Positions 44,020 to 54,096 of a stretch of DNA of 64,000 nt are shown piece after piece. Both the position numbers and the translations under genes were made by a program. The DNA comes from Paraburkholderia nodosa DSM 21604. GTDB lineage: Bacteria; Pseudomonadota; Gammaproteobacteria; Burkholderiales; Burkholderiaceae. Each line of letters starts with the position of its first letter. Within the stretch, counting starts at the first letter, position 1. Under the pieces are notes generated by a model. It was not told the origin of the DNA. It saw only the letters and a program-made list of their open reading frames with translations, and ran no database searches. The stretch spans positions 330,706 through 394,705 of the forward strand of contig NZ_JAFA01000005.1 of NCBI RefSeq assembly GCF_000519185.1, read 5' to 3'.

Positions 44020-44727
44020 ATGCAGCAACCAATCAGGGTCGTAGTCGCCGACGATCATCCGGTGATCTTGTTTGGTGCGGAACATGCACTGCTCAACTTT
44101 CCCGGCATCCAGGTCGTTGGCCGCGCCCGCCAGTCCACCGAACTCGTCAAGGCGTTGCAAACAGGTCCCTGCGACGTGCTGGTGACTGACCTTGCCATGC
44201 CGGGCGGCCAGTACGGCGACGGTTTGCCGCTCATCGGCTACCTGCGGCGCAACTTCCCGAACGTTCCCATCGTCGTCCTCACAATGCTCGAAAATCCCGC
44301 GCTGCTCAAACGGCTCGGCGAACTCGGTGTGTTCGCGGTGGTGCACAAATCCGACGACCTGAGCCACATCGGCCTCGCGGTGCAGCATGTGAGCCGCAAT
44401 CTCGAATATATGAGCCCACAGGTGAAGATCGCGCTCGATCAATTACGCATCAACAGCGGCGGGAAAACCGATGAAGTGATTCTCTCAAAGCGGGAACTCG
44501 AAGTCGTGCGACTCTTTGTTTCGGGCATGACGATTAAAGAAATATCCGAGAAACTGAACCGCAGTATTAAGACTATTAGTACTCAGAAGAATACGGCGAT
44601 GCGCAAGCTCGGGCTCGAGCGAGACTCCGAACTTTTCCAGTACGCGCAGAGCAATGGCTTGCTCAATCTCTCCTCGTATACGCCCGATGTGCCCGAAGCG
44701 GGCGGTGAGGCAGAAACGGCGCGTTGA
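44020..44727 (+). CDS. LuxR-type two-component response regulator (orphan)
   Basis: 235 residues. Receiver domain with acidic pair D11/D12, phospho-acceptor D57 in LVTDLAMPGG, T88 and K110, all intact. LuxR HTH at ~155-215 (LSKRELEVVRLFVSGMTIKE, ISEKLNRSIKTISTQKNTAM). Closest style is RcsB/BvgA-like. No kinase gene is next to it. The HTH half uses ATT, AAA, AGT and ATA codons much more than its neighbours, so that segment may be older or transferred. ATG at 44020 after a GGAGGG-like site. Confidence 0.92.
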   Translation: MQQPIRVVVADDHPVILFGAEHALLNFPGIQVVGRARQSTELVKALQTGPCDVLVTDLAMPGGQYGDGLPLIGYLRRNFPNVPIVVLTMLENPALLKRLGELGVFAVVHKSDDLSHIGLAVQHVSRNLEYMSPQVKIALDQLRINSGGKTDEVILSKRELEVVRLFVSGMTIKEISEKLNRSIKTISTQKNTAMRKLGLERDSELFQYAQSNGLLNLSSYTPDVPEAGGEAETAR

Positions 44728-44780
44728 TCCTGCCGCCCGACACCCGCTCGACACCCGCTTTACGCTTATACACCGGCCAG

Positions 44781-44819
44781 AAAAAAAGGCCATCTGCCCA
44801 GGAGGCAGATGGCCTTTTT
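44781..44819. terminator. Bidirectional terminator
   Basis: A-run, GGCCATCTGCC (44788-44798) with GGCAGATGGCC (44804-44814), T-run; between the response regulator and convergent pyrE. Confidence 0.93.
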
Positions 44820-44857
44820 GCCATGCGCACGCGCTCGCGCGCGTGCGGCTCGTGTGC

Positions 44858-45544
44858 TTACTGCGGTGCCGACGTCGCGCCGCCGTGCGCAGCCGACCAC
44901 TCGGCCGGTGCGTGCAGGAATTTCTCGACTTCGTCGAGCGTCTTCGTTTCGAAGTAGCCCGATTCCTTGGCGACGCGCAGCACGTCCCACCACGTGGCGA
45001 GCGCGTGCAGGTCGACGTCGATGTCCTTCAGGACCGAGACGCTTTCCTTGAAGATGTTGTAGTGGAACAGCACGAAGCAGTGGTTCACCTGCGCGCCGGC
45101 CGTGCGCAGCGCGTTGATGAAGTTGATCTTGCTGCGGCTGTCGGTGGTCAGGTCTTCGACGAGCAGCACGCGCTGGCCTTCGGTGAGCAGACCCTCGATC
45201 TGCGCGTTGCGGCCGAAACCCTTCGGCTTCTTGCGCACGTACTGCATGGGCACCATCAGGCGGTCGGAGAGCCATGCCGCGAACGGGATACCCGCGGTTT
45301 CGCCGCCGGCCACGGCGTCGATCTGCTCGTAGCCGACGTCGCGCAGGATCGTGGCTTCGGCCATTTCCATCAGGCCGCGGCGCACGCGCGGATACGAGAT
45401 CAGCTTGCGGCAGTCGATATAGACCGGGCTCGCCCAGCCGGAAGTGAAGATGAAGGGCTTTTCGGCGTTGAAGTGCACGGCCTTCACTTCGAGCAGCATT
45501 TTCGCGGTTGCGTCCGAGATCGTCTGGCGATCGTAGCCTGTCAT
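44858..45544 (-). CDS. pyrE: Orotate phosphoribosyltransferase
   Basis: 228 residues from the ATG at 45544. [39 protein letters not shown] and the PRPP-binding [17 protein letters not shown] are present, so it makes orotidine-5-phosphate in pyrimidine synthesis. The C-terminal extension ([20 protein letters not shown]) is a Burkholderia trait. A TAAAAT -10 on the minus strand (45745-45740) lies nearly 200 bases upstream, so the mRNA may have a long leader. Upstream open frame to 45679 is not supported. Confidence 0.96.
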   Translation of the reverse strand: MTGYDRQTISDATAKMLLEVKAVHFNAEKPFIFTSGWASPVYIDCRKLISYPRVRRGLMEMAEATILRDVGYEQIDAVAGGETAGIPFAAWLSDRLMVPMQYVRKKPKGFGRNAQIEGLLTEGQRVLLVEDLTTDSRSKINFINALRTAGAQVNHCFVLFHYNIFKESVSVLKDIDVDLHALATWWDVLRVAKESGYFETKTLDEVEKFLHAPAEWSAAHGGATSAPQ

Positions 45545-45923
45545 GGGCGAATCCTTGGATATGAGTGCGGGAGGAGGGTGGGCGCGGGGCCCGGTGGCGC
45601 TGGCACGGCGGGCGCGAAGCGTGGCTTCGGCGCCTGCGGTGCGCGGCCCGAAAGGCGTGGGTCGCCTGACCTTTCTCACTGCATGGGGTCAAGGCGACTC
45701 GCCCGGTCCGGACGGCTTCTCTTGCGCGCGTAGGCCGGTATTTTACCCGACTTGACGATCGCCGACGAGTCGCACGGGCAAGCGCCGGCAGCGATGTGGG
45801 GCGCGAACGCCGGCCGCGCCGCGGTTCGCGCGGTTGGCGTCGCGGTTGTGACGGCCCGGCCACGCCTTTACACTCACGCCGGTTTGCGCTCCCCGTGCGC
45901 GCACGTTCCTCAGGATTGCCCAC
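45545..45923. other. Divergent region between pyrE and the MFS gene
   Basis: About 380 bases without a gene. It contains the likely pyrE promoter (TAAAAT, plus-strand positions 45740-45745) and a GC-rich pyrE leader with several possible stems, but no T-run attenuator that I can identify. Confidence 0.45.
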
Positions 45924-47165
45924 ATGACCGCCGTTTCTACCAACCCAGCCGCCGCCACGCGCGGCCACGCCCTGCGTGCGCTCGTCGCGTCGGTGCTCGG
46001 CTACGCCATGGACGGCTTCGATCTGCTGATGCTCGGCTTCATGCTGCCCGCGATCAGCGCCGATTTGCATCTCTCAGGCGCGCAGGCGGGCGCGCTCGTC
46101 ACATGGACGCTCGTCGGCGCGGTGATGGGCGGTATCGTGTTCGGGCTGTTGAGCGACCGCTACGGTCGCGTGCGCGTGCTCACGTGGACCATTCTGCTGT
46201 TCGCCGTCTTCACCGGCATGTGCGCGCTGGCGCGCGGCTACGGCGACTTGCTCATCTACCGTACGATCGCGGGCATCGGGCTGGGCGGCGAGTTCGGCAT
46301 CGGCATGGCGCTCGTTGCCGAGGCGTGGCCGGCGCAGCTGCGCGCGCGGGCGTCGTCGTACGTCGGGCTCGGCTGGCAGCTGGGCGTGCTGGCCGCGGCG
46401 CTGCTCACGCCGCTGTTGCTCCCGCTGATCGGCTGGCGCGGCATGTTCGCCATCGGGCTGCTGCCGGCGGTCGTTTCGTTCGTGGTGCGGCGGCGCGTGG
46501 AGGAGCCCGAGCTTTTCGTCGCGCATGCGCGGCGCACGGCCGCCGCCGCCAGGGCCGAGCGCCCCCGTGCCCTGCGCATGCTCGTGGCCGATGCGCGCAC
46601 CGCGCGCGCGAGCCTCGGCGTGGCCGTGCTGTGCTCGGTGCAGAACTTCGGCTACTACGGGCTCATGATCTGGTTGCCCGCGTACCTTTCGAAGTCCTTC
46701 GGCTTTTCGCTCACGAAGTCGGGGCTGTGGACCGCCGCGACGGTTGCCGGCATGGCGCTCGGTATCTGGCTATTCGGCATCGCGGCCGACCGGTTCGGCC
46801 GCCGGCCCGCGTTCCTGTTCTATCAGGCGGGCGCCGTGGTCATGGTGTTCGTCTACGCGCAGCTTTCCACGCCGTTCGCGCTGTTGATCGGCGGCGCGGC
46901 GATGGGCGTGTTCGTCAACGGCATGATCGGCGGCTATGGCGCGCTCATCTCCGAGCTGTATCCCACCGCGGCGCGCGCCACCGCGCAGAACGTGCTGTTC
47001 AACATCGGCCGCGCCGTGGGCGGCTTCGGGCCGCTCGCCGTGGGCGCACTGGCCGCACGCTATTCCTTCACGGCGGCGCTCGGCATGCTCGCCGCCATCT
47101 ACGTGCTCGACATCTTCGCGACGCTCTTCCTGATTCCCGAGCGCCGCGGCGCGGCGCTCGAATAA
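45924..47165 (+). CDS. MFS transporter, aromatic-acid/sugar-type (12 helices)
   Basis: 413 residues. The first helix has GYAMDGFDLLMLGFMLPAIS, with the DGFD pair typical of the aromatic acid:H+ symporter (AAHS) group; GLLSDRYGRVRVLTW is the loop 2-3 MFS motif, GIGLGGEFGIGMALVAEAWP follows helix 4, and FGIAADRFGRRPAFLFYQ repeats it in the C-half. It imports small organic acids by proton symport; the substrate is not assignable. It starts at ATG 45924 and reads toward maeB. Confidence 0.88.
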   Translation: MTAVSTNPAAATRGHALRALVASVLGYAMDGFDLLMLGFMLPAISADLHLSGAQAGALVTWTLVGAVMGGIVFGLLSDRYGRVRVLTWTILLFAVFTGMCALARGYGDLLIYRTIAGIGLGGEFGIGMALVAEAWPAQLRARASSYVGLGWQLGVLAAALLTPLLLPLIGWRGMFAIGLLPAVVSFVVRRRVEEPELFVAHARRTAAAARAERPRALRMLVADARTARASLGVAVLCSVQNFGYYGLMIWLPAYLSKSFGFSLTKSGLWTAATVAGMALGIWLFGIAADRFGRRPAFLFYQAGAVVMVFVYAQLSTPFALLIGGAAMGVFVNGMIGGYGALISELYPTAARATAQNVLFNIGRAVGGFGPLAVGALAARYSFTAALGMLAAIYVLDIFATLFLIPERRGAALE

Positions 47166-47252
47166 GCAACGTGCATCGGTCAGACGAAAGCGCCGCCGCG
47201 CTATCCCGCACTATCGGCCGCGCGAATTCCCGGTATCAGGCTTTGACCCACG

Positions 47253-47280
47253 TGGACGTGAACGGCCCCAGGTGTACACT
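47253..47280 (+). promoter_or_regulatory. Possible maeB promoter
   Basis: TGGACG (47253-47258) and TACACT (47275-47280), 16 bases apart; about 100 bases before the maeB start. A tract of CT repeats follows at 47341-47360. Confidence 0.35.
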
Positions 47281-47379
47281 AATCGGCCCTGCTGGAACGC
47301 TCGTGCCGTGCGAACCGGCGGGCCTACGACCATAAAAGATTCTCTCTCTCACGTCTCTCACGTCCAGGCAGGCCTGAAA

Positions 47380-49665
47380 ATGGATGAACAACTGAAGCAA
47401 AGCGCGCTCGCGTATCACCAGAATCCGAAGCCCGGCAAGATCTCGGTCACACCGACCAAACCGCTCTCGAACCAGCTTGATCTTTCGCTCGCTTACTCGC
47501 CCGGCGTTGCGGCCGCGTGCATGGCGATTTACGAAGAACCGCTCGATGCGCAGAAGTACACCTCGCGCGCCAACCTCGTCGGCGTCGTGACGAACGGCAC
47601 GGCCGTGCTCGGCCTCGGCAACATCGGCCCGCTCGCGGCCAAGCCGGTGATGGAAGGCAAGGGTTGTCTCTTCAAGAAGTTCGCCGGCATCGACGTGTTC
47701 GACATCGAACTCGACGAGCTGGACCCGGACAAGCTCGTCGACGCCATCGCCATGCTCGAGCCGACGCTCGGCGGCATCAACCTCGAAGACATCAAGGCGC
47801 CCGAGTGCTTCTACATCGAGCAGAAGCTTCGTGAGCGCATGAAGATTCCGGTCTTCCACGATGACCAGCACGGCACGGCCATCATCGCGTCGGCGGCGAT
47901 CCTCAACGGCCTGAAGGTCGTGGGCAAGGATCTCGGCAGCGTGAAGCTCGTGTGCTCGGGCGCGGGCGCGGCGGCGATCGCGTGTCTGGACCTGCTCGTG
48001 AAGCTCGGTCTGAAGAAAGAGAACATCCTCGTCACCGACTCGAAGGGCGTGATCTACGAAGGCCGCGGCAATCTCGATCCGTCGAAGGCGCGTTACGCCG
48101 CCAACACCGAAGCGCGCACGCTCGGCGATGCGATCAAGGCCGCCGACGTGTTCCTCGGCTGCTCGAGCGCAGGCGTGCTCAAGCCCGAGATGGTCAAGGA
48201 GATGGGCGACAAGCCGCTGATCCTCGCGCTCGCGAACCCGGAGCCGGAAATCCGCCCGGAAGAAGCGAAGAAGGTGCGCCCGGACGCGATCATCGCCACG
48301 GGCCGTTCGGACTATCCGAACCAGGTCAACAACGTGCTGTGCTTCCCGTTCATCTTCCGTGGCGCGCTGGACGTGGGCGCGACGACCATCACGGAAGAGA
48401 TGAAGCTCGCGTGCGTGCGCGCGATCGCGGAACTCGCCGAGGAAACCGATCAGGGCGACGAAGTGGCGAAGGCCTATGAAGGCCACACGCTCGAATTCGG
48501 CCCGGAGTACCTGATTCCGAAGCCTTTCGATCCGCGCCTCATCATCAAGATCGCGCCGGCCGTGGCGCAGGCCGCGATGGATTCGGGCGTGGCCACGCGC
48601 CCGATCCAGGACATGGAAGCCTACCGCGAGCAGCTTGGCGCGACGGTCTACCGCTCGGGCATGGTGATGCGCCCGGTGTTCGCGGCGGCGAAGGCCAACT
48701 GCGCGCGCATCGTGTTCGCCGAGGGCGAAGACGAGCGCGTGCTGCGCGCCGCGCAGTTCGTGCTCAACGAGAAGATCGCCAGGCCGATCATCGTGGGCCG
48801 TCCGTCGGTCGTGGAAATGCGCCTGAAGAAGATGGGCTCGAAGCTGCGTCCGGGCACCGACTTCGAGATCGTCGATCCCGAAGACGATCCGCGCTTCCAG
48901 AAGAGCTGGCAGGCGTACCACGAACTCGGCGCGCGTCAGGGCATCACGCCCGACGTGGCGAAGGCTTCGGTGCGCAAGTTCAACACGCTGATCGGCGCGA
49001 TCCTCGTGCATCTGGGCGACGCCGACGGCATGATCTGTGGCCTGCTCAACAGCTTCGACTACCACCTCAAGTTCATCGATCAGGTGTTTGGCAAGGCGAA
49101 GGCAGCCGAGAACTACGCGGCGATGAACCTGCTGATGCTGCCGGGCCGCAATATCTTCATCAGCGACACCTACGTGAACGAAGTGCCGAGCGCCGAGCAG
49201 CTCGCCGACATGACGATCCTCGCCGCGCGCGAAATCGAGAAGTTCGGCATCACGCCGAAGGTCGCGCTGCTGTCTTCGTCGAACTTCGGCAGCGTGCGTT
49301 CGTCGACGTCGCAGCGCATGCAGGCCGCGCGCGAGCTGATCGCCGAGCGCGATCCGCAGCTCGAAGTCGACGGCGAAATGCACGGCGACGCGGCGCTCTC
49401 CGAGCTGATCCGCAAGCAGTCGTTCCCGGGCACGACGCTCACGGGCGAAGCGAACCTGCTGATCATGCCGAACGTGGAAGCGGCCAACATTGCCTACAAC
49501 CTGCTGAAGGTGATCGGCGGTGAAGGCGTGACGGTCGGCCCGTTCCTGCTGGGCGCGTCGAAGCCGGTGCACATCCTCACGCCGGCGGCCACGGTGCGAC
49601 GCATCATCAACATGACGGCGGTCGCTTCGGCGAACGCGAACGTGGCGAAGGCGGCGGCAAAGTAA
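47380..49665 (+). CDS. maeB: NADP-dependent malic enzyme (MaeB type)
   Basis: 761 residues. The N-terminal malic enzyme part has [39 protein letters not shown] and [17 protein letters not shown]. The C-terminal ~330 residues are a phosphotransacetylase-like domain ([60 protein letters not shown]). It decarboxylates malate to pyruvate with NADP; the PTA domain is regulatory (acetyl-CoA response) in homologues. The ATG at 47380 lies close to the malic motif; the frame upstream to 47272 is not used. Confidence 0.96.
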   Translation: MDEQLKQSALAYHQNPKPGKISVTPTKPLSNQLDLSLAYSPGVAAACMAIYEEPLDAQKYTSRANLVGVVTNGTAVLGLGNIGPLAAKPVMEGKGCLFKKFAGIDVFDIELDELDPDKLVDAIAMLEPTLGGINLEDIKAPECFYIEQKLRERMKIPVFHDDQHGTAIIASAAILNGLKVVGKDLGSVKLVCSGAGAAAIACLDLLVKLGLKKENILVTDSKGVIYEGRGNLDPSKARYAANTEARTLGDAIKAADVFLGCSSAGVLKPEMVKEMGDKPLILALANPEPEIRPEEAKKVRPDAIIATGRSDYPNQVNNVLCFPFIFRGALDVGATTITEEMKLACVRAIAELAEETDQGDEVAKAYEGHTLEFGPEYLIPKPFDPRLIIKIAPAVAQAAMDSGVATRPIQDMEAYREQLGATVYRSGMVMRPVFAAAKANCARIVFAEGEDERVLRAAQFVLNEKIARPIIVGRPSVVEMRLKKMGSKLRPGTDFEIVDPEDDPRFQKSWQAYHELGARQGITPDVAKASVRKFNTLIGAILVHLGDADGMICGLLNSFDYHLKFIDQVFGKAKAAENYAAMNLLMLPGRNIFISDTYVNEVPSAEQLADMTILAAREIEKFGITPKVALLSSSNFGSVRSSTSQRMQAARELIAERDPQLEVDGEMHGDAALSELIRKQSFPGTTLTGEANLLIMPNVEAANIAYNLLKVIGGEGVTVGPFLLGASKPVHILTPAATVRRIINMTAVASANANVAKAAAK

Positions 49666-49692
49666 GCACGCTCTCGCTCATCGCCTGACGTG

Positions 49693-49733
49693 AAAAGGGC
49701 GCTCCGTGTTGCACGGAGCGCCCTTTGTTTTTC
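49693..49733. terminator. Bidirectional terminator
   Basis: AAAGGGCGCTCCGTG-TTG-CACGGAGCGCCCTTT followed by GTTTTT, between maeB and the convergent oxidoreductase gene. Confidence 0.93.
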
Positions 49734-49754
49734 CCGCCTCAAATCAGGTGAGCG

Positions 49755-52700
49755 TCAAGCCGCATGCCGCGCCGCGCCGTTCTCCGGCGAGCGCCACTTC
49801 GCGAGCAACGTGGCCCACTTCGCGCGCGTGGCCTTGAGGTTGTTCTCCTTGATGTGGCCGTAACCGCGAATTGCGTCGGGCAGGTTCGCGAGTTCCACCG
49901 CGAGCGGCAGATTCGCCTCGCTCAAACCGCCGGTCACTTCGCGCATCAGCGTTTCGTACTCGCCGATCAACGCGCGTTCGTGACGGCGTTCCTCGGTGCG
50001 GGCGAACAGGTCGAGCGCCGAGCCGCGCAGGAACCTGAACTTCGCGAGCATGCGCATGGCCGTGAGCATGCGCGGGCCATACTGCTTCTTCACCAACTGG
50101 CCTTTGTCGTCATGCTTCGCGAACGAGGGCGGCGCGAGATGGAAGTTTACCTTCCAGTCGCCTTCGAAGCTCGCCTTGATCTTTTCGATGAACGCCGGGT
50201 CCGCGTAGAGGCGCGCGACCTCGTATTCGTCCTTGTATGCCATCAGCTTGTGCAGGTTCTTCGCCACGGCTTCGGTGAGCGGAGACTGGCCGTCGACGTG
50301 CTCGAGCTTTGCTTCGGCCTCGCGCACGCTTTCGACGAACGCGCGATAGCGCCGCGCGTATGCCGCGTTCTGATACGCGGCGAGATACTGCGCGCGCTTT
50401 TCGATGAGCGTGTCGAGCGCCCTGGGCGTATGCAGCGAGACGATCTTCGCGCCGGCAGAGTCTGCGTTTTGCTCGGGCATCGGCTTCTTCACGAGCTGAT
50501 CCACGGCGGCGCGATCGTGTGCCACGCGGCGGCCCCATTCGAACGCCGCGAGATTCTTCTCGACCTGCACCGCGTTCAACTCGATCGCGCGCACGAGCGA
50601 CTCGTGCGTGAGCGGCAGCCAGCCCTTTTGCCACGCGTAGCCGAGCACGAACGGGTTCGTGTAGATCGCGTCGCCGAGCAGCGCGAGCGCGTAGCGGTTC
50701 GCATCGACGGTCGCGACGTTGTCCGTGCCCGCTGCGGCGCGCACGTCAGCCTCGGTGTTGGAGCCCGGGAACTGCCACTGCGGATTCTTGATGAACTCGG
50801 CGGTCGGCGTGGGCGCGCTGTTGAGCACCACCTGGGTCATGCCTTCCTGCATGCGCGAGATGCAGTCGTCGCCGGCCGTCACGATGGCGTCGCAGCCGAT
50901 CACGAGGTTCGCCTCGCCCATGGCGATGCGCGTGGCGTGGATGTCGCCGGGGCGGTTGGCAATCTGCACGTGGCTCATTACCGCGCCGCCTTTTTGCGCG
51001 AGGCCGGTCACGTCGAGCACGGTCACGCCCTTGGCTTCGAGGTGCGCGGCCATGCCGAGCAGCGCGCCGATCGTCACCACGCCGGTGCCGCCCACGCCCG
51101 TCACGAGCACGCCGTAGGGCCGGTCGATGGCGGGCACGTCGGGCGTCGGGACGGCAGGCATCGCTTCGTTCGCGACGCTGCTCGCCTTCGGCTTGCGCAG
51201 CTGGCCGCCTTCCACCGTCACGAAGCTCGGGCAGAAGCCCTTCAGGCACGAGAAGTCCTTGTTGCAGGTGGACTGGTTGATCTGTCGCTTCGTGCCGTAT
51301 TCCGTATCGAGCGGCTCGACGCTCAGGCAATTCGACTGCACCGAGCAATCGCCGCAGCCTTCGCACACAGCCTCGTTGATGACCACGCGCTTCGCCGGGT
51401 CCGGATACGTGCCGCGCTTGCGGCGGCGGCGCTTTTCGGTGGCGCAGGTCTGGTCGTAGATCAGGATCGTCGTGCCGGGAATCTCGCGCAGTTCACGCTG
51501 GATCGCATCGAGCTGGTCGCGGTGGTGGATCGTCACGCCCGGCGCGAGCTTCGTGGCGGGTTCACCTTCGTACTTCCCGGGTTCGTCGGTGACGATTGCG
51601 ATCTTCGCCGCGCCTTCGGCGGCGACCTGATGCGTGATCTGCGGCACGGTGAGCGTGCCGTCGACAGGCTGGCCGCCCGTCATCGCGACCGCATCGTTGT
51701 AGAGAATCTTGTAGGTGATGTTCGCCTTCGAGGCGATCGCCGCGCGGATGGCGAGCAGGCCCGAGTGGAAGTAGGTGCCGTCGCCGAGGTTGGCGAACAC
51801 GTGCTTGTCGTTCGTGAACGGCGCCTGGCCGACCCACGCCACGCCTTCGCCACCCATCTGGCTGAAGGTGCTCGTGTTGCGGTCCATCCACACGGTCATG
51901 TAGTGGCAGCCGATGCCGGCCATCGCGCGCGAGCCTTCGGGCACGTTCGTCGACGTGTTGTGCGGGCAGCCCGAGCAGAACCACGGCTTGCGCTCCGCCT
52001 GCACGCGCGGCTTCGCGAGCGCCTTTTCCTTGGCCTCGATCACGCTCATGCGCGCGGCGATACGCGCGCGCACGTCCGAGGGCAATTCGAACTTGTCGAG
52101 CCGCGTGGAGATGGCTCTCGCGATGATCGCGGGCGATAGCTCGTAGTGCGCGGGCAGGAGCCAGTTGCCCATCGGCACCGACCATTCGCCGCCCGCGCCG
52201 TCCTTTTCGTCGAACTTGCCGTACACGCGCGGACGCTGGGCGTCGGGCCAGTTGTACAGCTCTTCCTTGATCGCGTATTCGAGAATCTGGCGCTTTTCCT
52301 CGACCACGAGAATCTCTTCGAGGCCGCGCGCGAAGGCGTGCGCGCCCTGCGCCTCGAGCGGCCACACGCAGCCGACCTTGTAGAGCCGGATACCGATGCG
52401 CGAGCAGGTTTCGTCGTCGAGGCCGAGGTCGGTGAGCGCCTGGCGCACGTCCAGATATGCCTTGCCGCCCGTGATGATGCCAAAGCGCGCATGCGGCGAA
52501 TCGATTTCGACACGGTCGAGCTTGTTGGCGCGCACGTAGGCGAGCCCCGCGTACCACTTGTAGTCGAGCAGACGCGCTTCCTGCACGAGCGGCGGATCGG
52601 GCCAGCGGATATTCAGGCCACCCTCGGGCATCGCGAAGTCTTCTGGGAGGATGATGTTCGTGCGATGCGGGTCGAGCTCGACCGAAGCCGACGACTCCAC

Positions 52701-53357
52701 CACGTCGGTCACGCATTTCATCGCGACCCAGAGGCCGGAGTAACGGCTCATCGCCCAGCCATGCAGGCCGAAGTCGAGATATTCCTGCACGTTCGAGGGG
52801 AACAGCACCGGTAGTCCGCAGGCCTTGAAGACGTGCTCCGACTGGTGCGCGAGCGTGGACGACTTGGCCGCATGGTCGTCGCCGGCAAGCACGAGCACGC
52901 CGCCGTGCGGCGACGAGCCGGCGGAATTACCGTGCTTGAACACGTCGCCACTGCGGTCGACGCCGGGGCCCTTGCCGTACCACATCGAAAACACGCCGTC
53001 GTATTTCGCGGACGGGTACAGGTTCACCTGCTGCGAACCCCAAACGGCGGTCGCGGCGAGGTCTTCGTTCACACCTGGCTGAAAAACGATCTGATGCGCG
53101 GCGAGATGCTGCTTCGCCTTCCAGAGGGACTGATCGAGACCGCCGAGCGGCGAGCCACGATAGCCTGAGATGAACCCCGCGGTATTGAGACCGGCGGCCT
53201 TGTCGCGTTCCTGCTGCAGCATCGGCAGGCGGACCAGCGCCTGGATGCCGCTCATGTACGCGCGGCCGCGTTCGAGGGTGTATTTATCGTCGAGCGTGAC
53301 GGAAGCGAGTGCGGCTTCAAGCGAAGCGCGCTGACCTGCGTCTAGCGGGGCATTCAT
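49755..53357 (-). CDS. Indolepyruvate ferredoxin oxidoreductase, fused subunits
   Basis: 1200 residues, alpha and gamma (IorA-IorB type) parts in one chain, starting MNAPLDAGQR at 53357. GFISGYRGSPLGGLDQSLW (~38-58) is the TPP-domain start, GCPHNTSTNVPEGSRAMAGI a central block, and NLGDGTYFHSGLLAIRAAI the TPP pyrophosphate site. 4Fe-4S Cys at ~660 (AVCEGCGDCSVQSNC) and CNKDFSCLKGFCPSF follow; the gamma part begins VTGVGGTGVVTIGALLG (~754) with GLAQKGGAVMSHVQIA. It oxidatively decarboxylates arylpyruvates to aryl-acetyl-CoA, which links Phe/Trp degradation to the paa operon. The start at 53378 is less likely than 53357. Confidence 0.93.
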   Translation of the reverse strand: MNAPLDAGQRASLEAALASVTLDDKYTLERGRAYMSGIQALVRLPMLQQERDKAAGLNTAGFISGYRGSPLGGLDQSLWKAKQHLAAHQIVFQPGVNEDLAATAVWGSQQVNLYPSAKYDGVFSMWYGKGPGVDRSGDVFKHGNSAGSSPHGGVLVLAGDDHAAKSSTLAHQSEHVFKACGLPVLFPSNVQEYLDFGLHGWAMSRYSGLWVAMKCVTDVVESSASVELDPHRTNIILPEDFAMPEGGLNIRWPDPPLVQEARLLDYKWYAGLAYVRANKLDRVEIDSPHARFGIITGGKAYLDVRQALTDLGLDDETCSRIGIRLYKVGCVWPLEAQGAHAFARGLEEILVVEEKRQILEYAIKEELYNWPDAQRPRVYGKFDEKDGAGGEWSVPMGNWLLPAHYELSPAIIARAISTRLDKFELPSDVRARIAARMSVIEAKEKALAKPRVQAERKPWFCSGCPHNTSTNVPEGSRAMAGIGCHYMTVWMDRNTSTFSQMGGEGVAWVGQAPFTNDKHVFANLGDGTYFHSGLLAIRAAIASKANITYKILYNDAVAMTGGQPVDGTLTVPQITHQVAAEGAAKIAIVTDEPGKYEGEPATKLAPGVTIHHRDQLDAIQRELREIPGTTILIYDQTCATEKRRRRKRGTYPDPAKRVVINEAVCEGCGDCSVQSNCLSVEPLDTEYGTKRQINQSTCNKDFSCLKGFCPSFVTVEGGQLRKPKASSVANEAMPAVPTPDVPAIDRPYGVLVTGVGGTGVVTIGALLGMAAHLEAKGVTVLDVTGLAQKGGAVMSHVQIANRPGDIHATRIAMGEANLVIGCDAIVTAGDDCISRMQEGMTQVVLNSAPTPTAEFIKNPQWQFPGSNTEADVRAAAGTDNVATVDANRYALALLGDAIYTNPFVLGYAWQKGWLPLTHESLVRAIELNAVQVEKNLAAFEWGRRVAHDRAAVDQLVKKPMPEQNADSAGAKIVSLHTPRALDTLIEKRAQYLAAYQNAAYARRYRAFVESVREAEAKLEHVDGQSPLTEAVAKNLHKLMAYKDEYEVARLYADPAFIEKIKASFEGDWKVNFHLAPPSFAKHDDKGQLVKKQYGPRMLTAMRMLAKFRFLRGSALDLFARTEERRHERALIGEYETLMREVTGGLSEANLPLAVELANLPDAIRGYGHIKENNLKATRAKWATLLAKWRSPENGAARHAA

Positions 53358-53762
53358 TATGTGTCTTCCTCCATCCAACCAATCCGTTGTGGGATCGCCA
53401 GAACTTCAGGGCCTCGGCATCTTGTGAATGCTTCGGCCGGGGTCGCCATATTGGCTTCTTTCTTTCGATAGTAGCACTCGGATAAACCCGCCGCTGCGAG
53501 GCTCGGGGCGCCGCGCCGCATTGCGCTGCATCTTTCGGGCCTGTGGCGCCGTGTCGCGCAAGCGGCCTGAAACCCCCGTGTAATAACGGATGTATCGAAT
53601 TCCTCAGAGGAGTAACAACGTGTAAAACTTGCACTACCTGGGAACCGGACTTGAATATCCTGTCTAACTCCCTCACCTGTGCGAACCGCGCAGCGTCCCT
53701 CGCAGTTAACGCTTATTAAAGGGGCACTACTGCAACAGGCAGTCTGAAAAAAGGAGTTCAGC
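53358..53762. other. Region between the oxidoreductase gene and the small secreted ORF
   Basis: About 400 bases without a supported gene on either strand; the minus-strand frames 53317-53676, 53357-53983 and 53727-54020 lack ribosome binding sites and family-like features. No clear promoter found for the oxidoreductase; base composition is less GC-rich near 53550-53720. Confidence 0.45.
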
Positions 53763-53951
53763 ATGAATAATCGACATATCCAGACCTTTCTGACGGTCTC
53801 GGCCGCGTTCTTTGCCATGAGCGCGCCGCTGCATTCGAACGCCAGCACGAAGAGCGGCGAGAATGCGACGACCCGATGCGCCCAGTACACGCTGAGCATG
53901 AAGGCTGATACGAACGCCATGCCGGCCGCGAAGGCCGAACGCAAATCCTGA
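53763..53951 (+). CDS. Small secreted hypothetical protein (62 aa)
   Basis: Starts MNNRHIQTFLTVSAAFFAMS with a signal-peptide-like hydrophobic core; possible cleavage near HSNA. The mature part is ~35 polar residues with one Cys (TTRCAQYTLSMKADTNAMPA). AAGGAG at 53751-53756 with six-base spacing is one of the best ribosome binding sites of the window, and a strong terminator follows at 54026. No family recognised. Either a real short gene or a leader of something not seen. Confidence 0.55.
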   Translation: MNNRHIQTFLTVSAAFFAMSAPLHSNASTKSGENATTRCAQYTLSMKADTNAMPAAKAERKS

Positions 53952-54025
53952 TGCCGCGCTGATCCGCGCAGCATTCCATTCACCCGAATCCGGCGCCGGG
54001 GTGTGCGGCGGCGGATTCAAAAGTC

Positions 54026-54061
54026 AAAAAGGGCGAAGATCGTGCGATCTTCGCCCTTTTT
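54026..54061. terminator. Bidirectional terminator
   Basis: AAAAAGGGCGAAGATCG-TG-CGATCTTCGCCCTTTTT; serves the small ORF and hpd. Confidence 0.95.
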
Positions 54062-54096
54062 GTTTGGCATTGGCCGAAATTATCGGCGCGGGTGCG

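Noticed and set aside
47341..47360. CT-rich tract in the maeB leader as a regulatory repeat
   Set aside because: Short, imperfect and without partner sequence; could be low-complexity leader only.
53317..54020. Minus-strand frames upstream of the indolepyruvate oxidoreductase
   Set aside because: They have no ribosome binding site or recognisable domain and conflict with the better supported small plus-strand gene at 53763.
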